DNA from: an uncultured Porphyromonadaceae bacterium | Lineage (GTDB): Bacteria; Bacteroidota; Bacteroidia; Bacteroidales; Muribaculaceae | Assembly (NCBI GenBank): GCA_902491515.1 | Contig: CABUIC010000012.1 | Coordinates: 6,662-70,661, forward strand | DNA: 64,000 bases | Reading direction: 5' to 3' | Shown: one piece after another, positions 7,474-16,562 of the stretch | Numbering within the stretch: the first letter of the stretch is position 1 | How the letters are laid out: every line of letters begins with the position of its first letter | Position numbers and translations under genes: made by a program | Notes under the pieces: model-generated | The model's database searches: none | What the model was told of the DNA's origin: nothing | The model's input: only the letters and a program-made list of their open reading frames with translations

Positions 7474-8568
7474 TCAGTCTGTCAATACGTTTAAGTCAAT
7501 CAAAGCCACAGCAACCGGGCCGCTTGTCGCACCAAAAATCCCCGCCGTTTCGTCTTTATCCACCTTCCTGAACAGCATACGCGCTTTCCGGTCGGCAATG
7601 TCGAGGAAGGGCATCATCTTGTAGCCTTCGATTTTAGGGTCATAAATGTCAGTCCGCCCCGTCGCCTCGTCGATACGCGCGAGATGCCAGTCCCTGTCAG
7701 TGGTTTGGAAAATGAACCATAGCTTGCCCTCGGCATCACGCTGAAAAAATACTCCAAATGAAGCTTTCAGTAGCTCCGGACGCTTCGCATAGCCTGCAAA
7801 GGCGCTTATGCGGTCCTGAGTCACGGGATTCGACTGAAAAAGGCGAGGAACGGCGTTTTTGCCGAAATCGAGAACGAATTTCGGACGCACGCAGTCGGTT
7901 GTAACGGAGAAAACCGTGTCGCACACGGACTCCCAGTAGAGCACCTCGTGCTTGTCAGCCCACGCCAGATTGTTGCTCATCCATCCTGAAGTGATTTCAC
8001 GTCCCGGAATGTCGCGCACAAAGGTCAGCGTCGAATCATAGAGGCTGAAAACCGGATTAACCGGCGTTGTTTTATCTGTAAAGCGATTGAAACCTAAATA
8101 GCCGTTATAATCAGGCATTTCAAGGAAGTAATTCAGACAGAGAGGATGGCGGCCTTTGCCTTTGGGCTCAAAAGAAGTGGTCGAAATCAGCTTACCCTCA
8201 CGGTCGAAGGCGCGTATTGCACTATTCGTCCAGTCGAAAGCCTTCAGTGTGTCGCCGTCGAACCACATCCGCGTAATCCACTCGCCCTTTGATGGATAGG
8301 AATACACTTCAAGGAAGTGCCCGTCGGAGGTCGAGAAGGCCTTGATATCATTTCCGGTCAAAATGATATACCGACCGTCCTTCGTGAGCATATTCTTTAC
8401 TTCGCCTATCCGCGCGAGGTCGGAATTTTCAAGTGAAAGCAGACGCGAAGAATCGAGTGCGAAAGGCTTGCTTTCGCTTAAATTCATCTTATGAACAGCC
8501 GGTTCGGCAGCTGCGGCAAGTTCGGATGCGACGAAACATAGAACCAAAGTGAACAATAGTTTTCTCAT
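7474..8568 (-). CDS. Secreted six-bladed beta-propeller-like protein
   Basis: A 364-residue protein with a signal peptide (about residues 1-20). The repeated pattern of short beta strands with Asp-Gly turns ('DGRYIIL', 'DGHFLEVY', 'DREGKLI', 'DAEGKLWFI') resembles the Bacteroidetes 6-bladed propeller lipoprotein/periplasmic family (BF3164/DUF5128 type), whose function is unknown. The lipobox Cys is absent, so it is probably periplasmic. Base composition appears less GC-rich than in its neighbours. Its stop lies 3 bp before the copA start, so it probably heads the copper-export transcript; a role in copper handling is only an inference from position. Confidence 0.65.
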   Translation of the reverse strand: MRKLLFTLVLCFVASELAAAAEPAVHKMNLSESKPFALDSSRLLSLENSDLARIGEVKNMLTKDGRYIILTGNDIKAFSTSDGHFLEVYSYPSKGEWITRMWFDGDTLKAFDWTNSAIRAFDREGKLISTTSFEPKGKGRHPLCLNYFLEMPDYNGYLGFNRFTDKTTPVNPVFSLYDSTLTFVRDIPGREITSGWMSNNLAWADKHEVLYWESVCDTVFSVTTDCVRPKFVLDFGKNAVPRLFQSNPVTQDRISAFAGYAKRPELLKASFGVFFQRDAEGKLWFIFQTTDRDWHLARIDEATGRTDIYDPKIEGYKMMPFLDIADRKARMLFRKVDKDETAGIFGATSGPVAVALIDLNVLTD

Positions 8569-8631
8569 AAAACAAATAGAAGAAATGCGTTTATAACAAA
8601 ATAACGCAAAAAAGTCCGGTCCGGTTCACAG

Positions 8632-9042
8632 TCACTTTGCCCTACATTCCGGACAGAGGCCTTTGATTACGAAGTTCGCTGAGCGGGCTTCGAAGCCTTC
8701 GGGGAGGGTGACGGGGGGAATGGAAAGCTCGTCGATACAGTATGTTCTCCCGCATGAGAGGCAATGGAAATGGGGATGGAGGTCGCTGTCGTGGTCCTCG
8801 CCGCAGTGGTGGCAAAGCTCGTATTTCACAGCTCCTGAACCGTCATCTACGCTGTGCACAAGGCCCTTGGCACTGAAAAGCACAAGAGTGCGGCTTATGG
8901 ACGAGCGGTCGACGGTTTCGAGCGTCCGTTCAAGGTCGAGCGATGACACGGGGCATCCCGCGGCGTCGATGGCACGTGCCACAAGGAGACGCACAGGCGT
9001 CGGCCTAATGCCCGCATGTTCTATCATTTCAGTTACATCCAT
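8632..9042 (-). CDS. Fur-family metalloregulator
   Basis: A 136-residue repressor-type protein: an N-terminal winged helix ('RPTPVRLLVARAI', with 'SISRTLVLFSAKG' as the recognition region) and a C-terminal dimerisation domain with a His/Asp-rich site ('HHCGEDHDSDLHPHFHC') and two Cys pairs, CLSC and CPEC, of the structural zinc site. The start is placed at the ATG at 9042; upstream open frame overlaps the preceding gene. It follows the ZntA-like ATPase gene by 11 bp, so both are likely cotranscribed. Zinc or another divalent metal is the likely effector (Zur/PerR/Fur cannot be separated by eye), probably autoregulating this operon. Confidence 0.87.
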   Translation of the reverse strand: MDVTEMIEHAGIRPTPVRLLVARAIDAAGCPVSSLDLERTLETVDRSSISRTLVLFSAKGLVHSVDDGSGAVKYELCHHCGEDHDSDLHPHFHCLSCGRTYCIDELSIPPVTLPEGFEARSANFVIKGLCPECRAK

Positions 9043-9053
9043 GCACAAAGTTA

Positions 9054-10967
9054 CTAATTTTTCCGCAAACGGAGGGCAAGGAGCGTGAACAATACAGTCA
9101 GGACGGTGATGCCCGTGTCGGCGAAGACTGCGGCCCATAGGGTTGCGAGGCCCATTGCGCCGAGGACCATCACGAGGAGTTTTACACCCACGGCAAATGA
9201 GACATTGAATGCCACTACGGAGCGGACACGGCGGGAAAGACGAATTGCCGGGGCGAGGGGCTCGATGCCCTGGGCCGTCAGCACGGCCTCGGCGCTCTCC
9301 ATCGCCAGATCGGTGCCTCCGGAGCCTATGGCCACGCCGACCGTCGCTTCCGCGAGCGAGGGGGCGTCGTTGATGCCGTCGCCGACGAAAATCACGCGAC
9401 GCCCGGCCTTCCGGGCCTCTTCTACGATTTTCTGCTTGTCCGCGGGATACAATCCGCCGCGGTAGCCGTCCGCACCGACGGCCTTCGCCACGGCGGCAAC
9501 GGCCTCAGGGCGGTCGCCCGAAAGAATCTCTATATCCTTGGCTCCAAGGCGCTTCAAGTCAGCAAGGGCTTCGCGGACACCGGGCTTTACCGTGTCCTCC
9601 AGATAAATCGATCCAAGGTATTTGCCGACGAGGGCCACGCAGACCTCTGTCCGCGGGTCCGCCGAATCCGGCACCTCCACCCCCGCGGCCTTCAGCCTTT
9701 CCCGTGAGGCCACGAGCAGCTCGCCCTCGGCGCTCCGCGCGCTCATGCCGTGGGGCACAGTGCGGATATCGCCCACCTCGGGCAGGGTGAGACCTTCGGC
9801 CTTGCGTAGCACGGCCCGTGCCAGCGGGTGCGAGCTCTCTGCATCGACCGCCGCGGCCAGTGCGAGTACCCTGTCGGGCTCCACGCCTGAGGCCGGGAAC
9901 ACCTCGGCCACGCGGAAATCGCCCGTGGTCAGTGTGCCGGTCTTGTCGAGAAACAGGGTGTCACAGCCGCGGATGGCGTCGAGCCCCGAACTGCTCTTGA
10001 ACAGTATCCCGCGGGCCGAAGCCGCGCCGATGGCGGCGAAAAAACTCAGGGGTATGCTGACAACGAGGGCGCAGGGGCACGAGCAGACGAGGAGCACCAG
10101 CGAGCGGTCGAGCCACATGCGCCAGTCGAAGGGGGCGCCGTGGACGGCGGCGAGTATGCCCGGAACAGCGAAGAGTAGGGCTGCCGCGAGCATCACGGCG
10201 GGGGTGTACCAGCGGGTGATACGCCTCAGCAGGGTTTCCGAGCGGGATTTTCGCGAAGCAGCACTCTCGATAAGCGCCAGGATGCGGCTCATCGTGCTTT
10301 CGGCGTAGGGTCTCGTAACGCGTATACGCACCGTGCGGTCGATGGCTATGGAGCCGGAGGGAACCTCGGCGCCGGGCGCCATCTCCACGGGAACACTCTC
10401 GCCCGTGAAGGCCGAGGTGTCGAAGCTCCGGGGCGCGTCGGCGAGGAGCACGCCGTCGAGGCCCACACGCTCGCCGGGCCTCACGCTTATGATTTCTCCC
10501 GGGAGCACCTTCTCCGGCTCGACAAGCCCGCGGCCCTCGACCGTCACTTCGCGGGGAATGCGGTTCAAAAGGGCCATGATTCGGCGGCGGGAACGCTCCG
10601 TTGCCACGTTCTCGAGTTTTTCGCCTAAGGAATAAAACAGGAGGATTGCCACGCCCTCCGGGTATTCCCCGATTGCGAAGGCGCCGACGCAGGCCAGCAC
10701 CATCAGCGAGAATTCATTGAAAAAATCCCCACGGCGCCATTCGCCGAAGGTCTCGCGAAGAATGGGAACGCCCACCGGAAGAAGGGCCACGGCGTAAGCG
10801 ACAGGAGCTGCCACACCGCCGAGGACTCCCAGATGCGAGCAGAGCGCGCACAGCAGGAGAAGGGCGAGGCAGGCGCTCTCGCGGAGCCAGAGTCTGAGGC
10901 CGTGGCCGTGGAAACGGTGGGTGTGGTGGCATTCGCCACCGCCGCAGTGCTTATGTCCGGTACTCAT
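9054..10967 (-). CDS. Zinc/cadmium-type P1B ATPase with His-rich N-terminus
   Basis: Heavy-metal efflux ATPase of 637 residues, ZntA-like. It lacks an N-terminal HMA domain and instead opens with a His/Cys-rich tail ('HKHCGGGECHHTHRFHGHG', residues 5-23). It has the 'TGES' actuator motif at 188-191, the transport motif Cys297-Pro298-Cys299 inside 'CSCPCALVVSIPL', which is typical of Zn/Cd/Pb pumps, the phosphorylated Asp341 in 'DKTGTLT', 'SHPLA', 'SGDRPEA' and 'GDGINDAPSL'. Cotranscription with a Fur-family regulator supports metal-controlled expression. Substrate is inferred from the subclass motif. Confidence 0.9.
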   Translation of the reverse strand: MSTGHKHCGGGECHHTHRFHGHGLRLWLRESACLALLLLCALCSHLGVLGGVAAPVAYAVALLPVGVPILRETFGEWRRGDFFNEFSLMVLACVGAFAIGEYPEGVAILLFYSLGEKLENVATERSRRRIMALLNRIPREVTVEGRGLVEPEKVLPGEIISVRPGERVGLDGVLLADAPRSFDTSAFTGESVPVEMAPGAEVPSGSIAIDRTVRIRVTRPYAESTMSRILALIESAASRKSRSETLLRRITRWYTPAVMLAAALLFAVPGILAAVHGAPFDWRMWLDRSLVLLVCSCPCALVVSIPLSFFAAIGAASARGILFKSSSGLDAIRGCDTLFLDKTGTLTTGDFRVAEVFPASGVEPDRVLALAAAVDAESSHPLARAVLRKAEGLTLPEVGDIRTVPHGMSARSAEGELLVASRERLKAAGVEVPDSADPRTEVCVALVGKYLGSIYLEDTVKPGVREALADLKRLGAKDIEILSGDRPEAVAAVAKAVGADGYRGGLYPADKQKIVEEARKAGRRVIFVGDGINDAPSLAEATVGVAIGSGGTDLAMESAEAVLTAQGIEPLAPAIRLSRRVRSVVAFNVSFAVGVKLLVMVLGAMGLATLWAAVFADTGITVLTVLFTLLALRLRKN

Positions 10968-11006
10968 ATATAATACAATTATCAGAATGGCTTATAAAGT
11001 TCATGA

Positions 11007-11041
11007 CAAAATTACATCCAAAGTCGCGCACATAATGTGCG
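11007..11041 (-). promoter_or_regulatory. Candidate promoter and operator of the ATPase-fur operon
   Basis: On the minus strand TAATTTTG (11014-11007) is a good -7 box 40 bp upstream of the ATPase start. A 15-bp dyad, CGCACA-TAA-TGTGCG (11027-11041), covers where the -33 element should be, so a repressor bound there would block transcription. No TTG is visible at the -33 position. The operator role is inferred. Confidence 0.4.
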
Positions 11042-11131
11042 AAGAATGAAAAAACACAGTTTTTATGGCATACTTTGGAATGCGCTGTGATTTTTTGCGC
11101 GCGGGATGCCGAGTAATTGAGAAATTATTGC

Positions 11132-11139
11132 TAACTTTG
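11132..11139 (+). promoter_or_regulatory. -7 element upstream of the S8 protease gene
   Basis: TAACTTTG matches TAnnTTTG. The nearest upstream TTG (11117-11119) is only 12 bp away, so the -33 element is not convincing. The inferred leader is about 47 nt. Confidence 0.45.
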
Positions 11140-11190
11140 CGCATAAAAGTCTAATTTTACTTCCTTTTTGATTATCACAACACAATCGAT

Positions 11191-13467
11191 ATGAAAAAGC
11201 TCATCTTCCTCTCGCTTGCAGCCACGGCGGCGCTGAGCGCCGGCGCGCAGGGCAAGCTCGACCCCTCGGCGGCCATCCTCGCCTCGAGGACTCTTCAGGC
11301 CGAAGTACAGAGCCGCGCCGGCGATGTCAAGGCCCTTCCGGCTCCCCTCGCCCCCGGCGACAAAGTAGCCGTTATCGTCACTCTCGCTCCCGGCGAGGAC
11401 GCCTCGTCGCTGGAAGCCCGCGGCTTCGAGGTTCTGACCACGCGCGAGGACATGGCCATCGTGCGCATGAGCGCCGCCGAGATGTACGCGGCCTCGGAGA
11501 TGGACCAGGTCAAGAGCATCACCCTCGGCGTCGAGGCCCGTCAGCTTCTTTGCCAGGCCAAGACCTACACGGGCGTCAACCCCATCCACGAAGGCTCCTC
11601 TGAAGTCGGCGGCAAAGTCTACGACGGCACAGGCACAATCGTCGGCCTCATGGACAGCGGCCTCGACATCAACCACCCGAACTTCCTGAAGGCCGACGGC
11701 ACACCGCGCGCTTCGCGACTCTTCGTGATTACAGGCAACGGCGGCGCCATCTCGACCTACGACACGCCCTCCAAAATCTCGGCATACACCACCGACCAGT
11801 CGTCGGACACTCACGCCACACACGTGCTCGGCTGCATGGCCGGAAGCTTCGACGACTACTACACGAAGGTGTCGTTCATCAACACCAGCGGCCGCAACCA
11901 GACCAGCAACAACCGCAAGATGAACTCTTTCTCCGACTACCGCGGCTCGGCCACCGGCGCCGACATCGCCGCCTGCTGCGGCACCACCGAAGGCACGAAC
12001 ATCCTGCTCGCCGCCGAGAAAATCTACAACTACGCCAAGAGCCAGGGCAAGCCTGCCGTGATGAACATCTCCCTGGGCCACAACTACGGCCCCCACGACG
12101 GCACGGACGCCAACTCGAAGTACCTCGCCAGCATCGGCAACGACATGATCATCTGCGTTTCCGCCGGCAACGAGGGCGAGGAGAACATCTCCCTCCACAA
12201 GGACTTCAAGGCCGGCGACACCCAGGTCAAGACCTGCCCCTCCGGCGCAGCCTCCACATCGGGAATGCTGGACATCTGGGGTAGCGACGCCACCATCTAC
12301 AAGGTGACGTTCCAGATTATCGAGAAGGCCACAGGCAAGGTAGCCTGGAGCTACACCCTCGACAAGAACCTCAGCTCGGACAAGAACAACCAGAACACGA
12401 TGGCCGTAATCGCCAGCAGCGTCTACACCGCTCCCGGCTACATCCACGACGACGCCTTCGACAAGGCTTTCGGGAACTCCAGCGCCGTGTTCATGATGTC
12501 GAACATCGACCCCAACAACAAGCGCTACAACGTGACCGTGCAGTTCCAGACCGGCAGCGGCACCAGCGGCTACGTTCCCGGTATCGTTGTTGAAGGCACA
12601 CCCGGCAAGAGCGTGGACCTCTTCCGCATGGGCGGCGCAATGTTCAGCAACAACCTCGCAGGCTACTCCAACGGCAACCCCGACTGCTCTATCAACGGCA
12701 TAGCCACGGCGAAAAACATCATCTCCGTAGGCGCATACGTGAACGCCACGAAGCTTCCCACCCTCGCAGGCATCGGCACTTACAGAGACACCGAAGGCGC
12801 AATCGCCACCTTCTCCTCCTACGGCAAGACCTTCGACGGGCGCCAGCTTCCCCTCGTGGCAGGCCCCGGCCAGGGCGTTATTTCGTCCTACAGCTCCTAC
12901 TACACGGCCACCCTCGACTCCAAGGACCCCTCCATCGCTCAGGCCACGGCCTACGTTGACCGCACCGTCAGCAACCGCAGCCGCCGCTACTACTGGGCCG
13001 AGATGTCGGGTACGTCGATGTCGTCGCCTTTCGTGGCCGGCGTAATCTCCCTCTGGCTCCAGGCCGACCCCACGCTGAAGTACAACGACATCCTGAACGT
13101 AATCAACACCACCTCCACCAAGGACGCCCTCACGGCCGCCGCTCCCGACAAATTCGGCGCAGGCCGCATCAACGCCCTCGCCGGAATCAAGAAAATCCTC
13201 AACCTCACAGGCATCTCCGACGTGAAGGTTGACGGCGACAACTTCGTTGTTACGCCCACCTTCGGCCGCGGCTTCGAAGTCTTCGCCGCCGGCGCGCGCT
13301 CCGTGAGCACCGAGCTCTACTCCATGAGCGGAGCACTCGTAGCACGGGCCGACGCCTCCGGCGACACAGCCGTCCTCGACGCCTCCGCGGCAGCCCCCGG
13401 CGTATACGTTCTCCGCAGCGCCACGGCAAACGGCCGCGTAGACTCCCGCAAGGTTGTCCTCAAGTAA
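11191..13467 (+). CDS. Secreted subtilisin-like (S8) serine protease with C-terminal sorting-type domain
   Basis: A 758-residue secreted endopeptidase. Signal peptide residues 1-19 (cleavage after 'LSAGA'). A prodomain-like segment (about 50-115) precedes the S8 domain, whose catalytic triad is visible: Asp155 in 'GLMDSGLD', His208 in 'DTHATHVLG' and Ser609 in 'SGTSMSSPF'. The long spacing between His and Ser indicates an inserted region, as in Bacteroidetes S8A proteases. The last 75 or so residues, ending 'GVYVLR...DSRKVVLK', resemble a type A C-terminal sorting domain of the type IX secretion system, which would place the protein on the surface or outside the cell. It is monocistronic, with a terminator following. 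Confidence 0.9.
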   Translation: MKKLIFLSLAATAALSAGAQGKLDPSAAILASRTLQAEVQSRAGDVKALPAPLAPGDKVAVIVTLAPGEDASSLEARGFEVLTTREDMAIVRMSAAEMYAASEMDQVKSITLGVEARQLLCQAKTYTGVNPIHEGSSEVGGKVYDGTGTIVGLMDSGLDINHPNFLKADGTPRASRLFVITGNGGAISTYDTPSKISAYTTDQSSDTHATHVLGCMAGSFDDYYTKVSFINTSGRNQTSNNRKMNSFSDYRGSATGADIAACCGTTEGTNILLAAEKIYNYAKSQGKPAVMNISLGHNYGPHDGTDANSKYLASIGNDMIICVSAGNEGEENISLHKDFKAGDTQVKTCPSGAASTSGMLDIWGSDATIYKVTFQIIEKATGKVAWSYTLDKNLSSDKNNQNTMAVIASSVYTAPGYIHDDAFDKAFGNSSAVFMMSNIDPNNKRYNVTVQFQTGSGTSGYVPGIVVEGTPGKSVDLFRMGGAMFSNNLAGYSNGNPDCSINGIATAKNIISVGAYVNATKLPTLAGIGTYRDTEGAIATFSSYGKTFDGRQLPLVAGPGQGVISSYSSYYTATLDSKDPSIAQATAYVDRTVSNRSRRYYWAEMSGTSMSSPFVAGVISLWLQADPTLKYNDILNVINTTSTKDALTAAAPDKFGAGRINALAGIKKILNLTGISDVKVDGDNFVVTPTFGRGFEVFAAGARSVSTELYSMSGALVARADASGDTAVLDASAAAPGVYVLRSATANGRVDSRKVVLK

Positions 13468-13492
13468 TTCAGACCGGTTTTCCAGCCATTCC

Positions 13493-13526
13493 GAGCCTCC
13501 CGCCCCCGCGGGAGGCTCTTTTTTTG
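13493..13526 (+). terminator. Intrinsic terminator of the S8 protease gene
   Basis: A perfect 11-bp stem (13493-13503 with 13508-13518), a 4-nt loop and eight Ts (13519-13526). Confidence 0.92.
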
Positions 13527-13561
13527 TCGGGAATATATTTTTTCATTCGGGCAAAAATAAC

Positions 13562-13569
13562 TACTTTTG
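13562..13569 (+). promoter_or_regulatory. -7 element upstream of the RNA methyltransferase gene
   Basis: TACTTTTG matches TAnnTTTG and lies 22 bp before the chosen ATG, giving a leader of about 18 nt. No clear TTG is present upstream. Its position rules out the longer open frame that begins at 13454, inside the preceding gene. Confidence 0.5.
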
Positions 13570-13591
13570 CAGAGAACAATCGACTATTGAA

Positions 13592-15196
13592 ATGACTGAC
13601 GCCACAGAAATGACATCCGCACCGACTTTCGAGATGGTAGCCAAGACCTTTCAGGGTCTTGAAGACGTACTTGCCGAGGAGCTCCGCTCGCTCGGCGCCC
13701 GGAATGTAGAACCCGGCATACGAATGGTAAGCTTCGAAGGGGACCTTGCCACACTCTACCGGGCCAACCTCTGCTGCCGCACGGCCCTCCGCATCCTCAA
13801 GCCCTTCTACAAATTCCGCGCGTCGGACCCCGACGAGCTCTACGAGCGCATCAAGGAATACGACTGGGGCACACTCCTGAACCTTGAGAAGACCTTCTCC
13901 ATCGACACGGTGGCCTTCGGCGAGGAGTTCACCCACACACGCTTCGCCACCTACCGCGTGAAGGACGGCATCGTGGACTGGTTCCGCGACCGCTTCGGCG
14001 CCGACTGCCGGCCGAAGGTGCGTCTGGAGAACGCCGACGTCATCCTCAATGTGCATATCCACGGCACGGACGTCACCGTATCCCTCGATTCCTCGGGCGA
14101 GAGCCTCCACAAACGCGGCTACCGCCTCGGCGGCCAGACAGAGGCACCCATCAACGAGGTGCTCGCCGCAGGCATAATCCTCAAGAGCGGCTATCGCGGC
14201 GACGTGCCCTTCGTCGACCCCATGTGCGGCTCCGGCACCTTCCTTGTGGAGGCCGCGCTCATCGCCGCCAACATTTTCCCCGGAGTCTTCCGTCAGCATT
14301 ACGCATTCGAAACGTGGCCCGACTTCGACCGCGAGCTTTTTGAAGAGCTTTACAATGACGACAGCGCCGAGCGCACGCCGGAATTCCCCATCGTCGGGGC
14401 CGACATCTCGCCTAAAGCCGTGGCCATCGCCCGGGAGAACGTCAAGGGGGCCGGCGTCGGACAATATGTCACGGTCGAAATCCGTCCCGTCAGCCAGTGG
14501 GAGGAAGCCCCCCAGCCCGCGGGCATCCTCGTCACCAATCCCCCCTACGGGCAACGTATTTCCGCACCCGATATGGAAGCCCTGTACCAGACTATCGGAC
14601 AGAAGCTCAAGCACGTCTTCACCGGCTACCATGCGTGGATAATAGGCTACAAGGACGAGTATTTCCGGGAGATAGGCCTCGCGCCCTCGCAGAAAATGGC
14701 CGTGAACAACGGCGGCCTCGACTGCGAGCTCCGCGAATACGTCATCTTCGAAGGCTCGAAGCGCGATTTCCGCGCCGCGGGAGGCTCCATAAAGGAAGAG
14801 CGCCCCGACTCCCCCACCGATCGGCGCAAAGCCTCCGACAAGCGCGACCGCAAACCTTTCGACCGTGGCCGTCAGGGCGGCGACCGCGAGCACAAGTCCT
14901 TCGGCCGTGACAGAAAACCCTTCGACCGCGAGCGTAAGCCCTTCGACAAAGACCGGAAACCCTTCGACCGCGACCGCAAGCGCTTCGACCGCGAAAGCCA
15001 AGGGGAGGAACGCGCACCGCGTCACTTCGGCCTCGCAGACACCGAGGGCCTTGCAGAAAAACCGCGCCGCAAACTGCGCCTCGACCGCTTCGGACGCGGG
15101 CCCCAGATTTCTGCCGACAAGGAGGAAATCGTCAACCGCCCCTCGGCAAGAGGCTGGCGCCGAAAGAAACAGGACGACTCCACGCCCGAAGAATAA
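13592..15196 (+). CDS. THUMP-domain class I RNA (guanine-N2) methyltransferase with repetitive charged tail
   Basis: A SAM-dependent RNA methyltransferase of the RlmL/Trm14 (UPF0020) type, expected to modify guanine in 23S rRNA. With the ATG at 13592 it has 534 residues. The THUMP RNA-binding domain occupies about residues 15-160 ('VAKTFQGLEDVLAEEL' at the start is typical), and the methyltransferase domain about 165-390 has 'VDPMCGSGTFLVEAA' (SAM binding) and the catalytic 'NPPYG'. The last 140 residues are a low-complexity Arg/Lys/Asp tail with repeats around 'KPFDRDR' (DNA 14845-14996), probably unstructured and RNA-binding. E. coli RlmL instead carries a second methyltransferase domain (RlmK), which is absent here. 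Confidence 0.88.
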   Translation: MTDATEMTSAPTFEMVAKTFQGLEDVLAEELRSLGARNVEPGIRMVSFEGDLATLYRANLCCRTALRILKPFYKFRASDPDELYERIKEYDWGTLLNLEKTFSIDTVAFGEEFTHTRFATYRVKDGIVDWFRDRFGADCRPKVRLENADVILNVHIHGTDVTVSLDSSGESLHKRGYRLGGQTEAPINEVLAAGIILKSGYRGDVPFVDPMCGSGTFLVEAALIAANIFPGVFRQHYAFETWPDFDRELFEELYNDDSAERTPEFPIVGADISPKAVAIARENVKGAGVGQYVTVEIRPVSQWEEAPQPAGILVTNPPYGQRISAPDMEALYQTIGQKLKHVFTGYHAWIIGYKDEYFREIGLAPSQKMAVNNGGLDCELREYVIFEGSKRDFRAAGGSIKEERPDSPTDRRKASDKRDRKPFDRGRQGGDREHKSFGRDRKPFDRERKPFDKDRKPFDRDRKRFDRESQGEERAPRHFGLADTEGLAEKPRRKLRLDRFGRGPQISADKEEIVNRPSARGWRRKKQDDSTPEE

Positions 15197-15259
15197 GCTC
15201 CGGAACGTGGTGAACAGACTATCATATTCATAACAACACATCCAAAACAGCATAACACG

Positions 15260-16555
15260 GTGAACATACTACTCCTCGGCAGCGGCGGCCGCGAAGCGGC
15301 TCTCGCATGGAAAATCAGTCAGAGCCCCCTCTGCGGGCAGCTCTACATCGCCCCCGGCAACGGCGGCACGGGCGCTTTCGGCACCAACCTCCCGGCTTCG
15401 CCCCTTGATTTCGACGCCATCGGGCGCATAATCGCGGAAAAGGCCATCGACATGGTTGTGGTAGGCAACGAAGACCCGCTCGTGGCCGGCATCGTCGACC
15501 ACTTCCGCGCCATCGCCCCTGCGAAGCCCCTTTTTGTCGGGCCTTCGCAGGCGGGAGCCATGCTCGAGGCCAGCAAGGACCACGCCAAGCAGTTCATGGC
15601 ACGCCACGGCATCCCGACTGCCGCTTACCGTACCTTCACCCCCGAGACCATTGAGGAAGGCTACGCATTTCTCGAAAGCCTCAAGCCCCCCTACGTCCTC
15701 AAGGCCGACGGACTCGCCGCCGGCAAGGGCGTGATTATCCCCGACACCCTCGACGAGGCTAAGAAGACCCTCGCGGAAATGCTCGCCGGCAAGTTCGGCA
15801 AGTCGAGCGCCCGCGTGGTCATCGAGCAGTTCCTCAAGGGCATCGAGTGCAGCGTCTTCGCCCTCACGGACGGCCACGGCGGCTACCGCCTCCTGCCCGT
15901 GGCAAAGGACTACAAGCGCATCGGCGAAGGCGACACAGGGCTCAACACCGGCGGCATGGGCGCTGTCAGCCCCGTGGTCTTCGCCGACGAGGCCTTCATG
16001 CGCAAAGTCGAGGACAGAATAGTGCGTCCCACAGTCGAAGGGCTCCTCGAGGAAGGCACCGACTACCGCGGATTCATCTTCTTCGGACTCATCGACGTGG
16101 AAGGCGAGCCTATGGTCATCGAATACAACGTGCGCATGGGCGACCCCGAGACGGAGGTCGTCATGCTCCGCGTAGCTTCCGACCTTGTGGAGCTCATGGC
16201 CGCGGCCGCCAAGGGCGACCTCGGCACGCTGAAGCTCGACATCGACCCCCGCGCGGCGGCCACGGTCATGGCCGTAAGCGGAGGCTACCCCGAATCCTAT
16301 CCCAAGGGCAAGGAAATCAAGGGCGTGCCCGAGCCCTCGGAGCGCACCGTGGTCTTCCACGCGGGCACACGCCTCGACGGCCCCGTGCTCGTCACCTCGG
16401 GCGGCCGCGTCCTTGCCGTAAGTTCCTACGGCGCTACCCCTGCGGAGGCTCTGGCGGCTTCCTACGCCACGCTCGACACCATCCGCTTCGACGGCATGTA
16501 CTTCCGCCGCGACATCGGCCAGGACCTTCTGAAGCTGGCCGCTGCAAAAGCCTGA
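15260..16555 (+). CDS. purD: Phosphoribosylamine--glycine ligase
   Basis: Second step of purine synthesis: ATP-dependent joining of glycine to 5-phosphoribosylamine. The 431-residue length is normal. It begins with GTG at 15260; the N-terminal 'NILLLGSGGREAALAWKI' is diagnostic, and no ATG fits better. The ATP-grasp core shows 'LKADGLAAGKGVI' (about 152-164), 'NTGGMGA' and 'EYNVRMGDPE', the metal and nucleotide site. It is followed 7 bp later by a membrane protein gene and pdxB, with which it is probably cotranscribed. Confidence 0.95.
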   Translation: MNILLLGSGGREAALAWKISQSPLCGQLYIAPGNGGTGAFGTNLPASPLDFDAIGRIIAEKAIDMVVVGNEDPLVAGIVDHFRAIAPAKPLFVGPSQAGAMLEASKDHAKQFMARHGIPTAAYRTFTPETIEEGYAFLESLKPPYVLKADGLAAGKGVIIPDTLDEAKKTLAEMLAGKFGKSSARVVIEQFLKGIECSVFALTDGHGGYRLLPVAKDYKRIGEGDTGLNTGGMGAVSPVVFADEAFMRKVEDRIVRPTVEGLLEEGTDYRGFIFFGLIDVEGEPMVIEYNVRMGDPETEVVMLRVASDLVELMAAAAKGDLGTLKLDIDPRAAATVMAVSGGYPESYPKGKEIKGVPEPSERTVVFHAGTRLDGPVLVTSGGRVLAVSSYGATPAEALAASYATLDTIRFDGMYFRRDIGQDLLKLAAAKA

Positions 16556-16562
16556 CGCGCAG

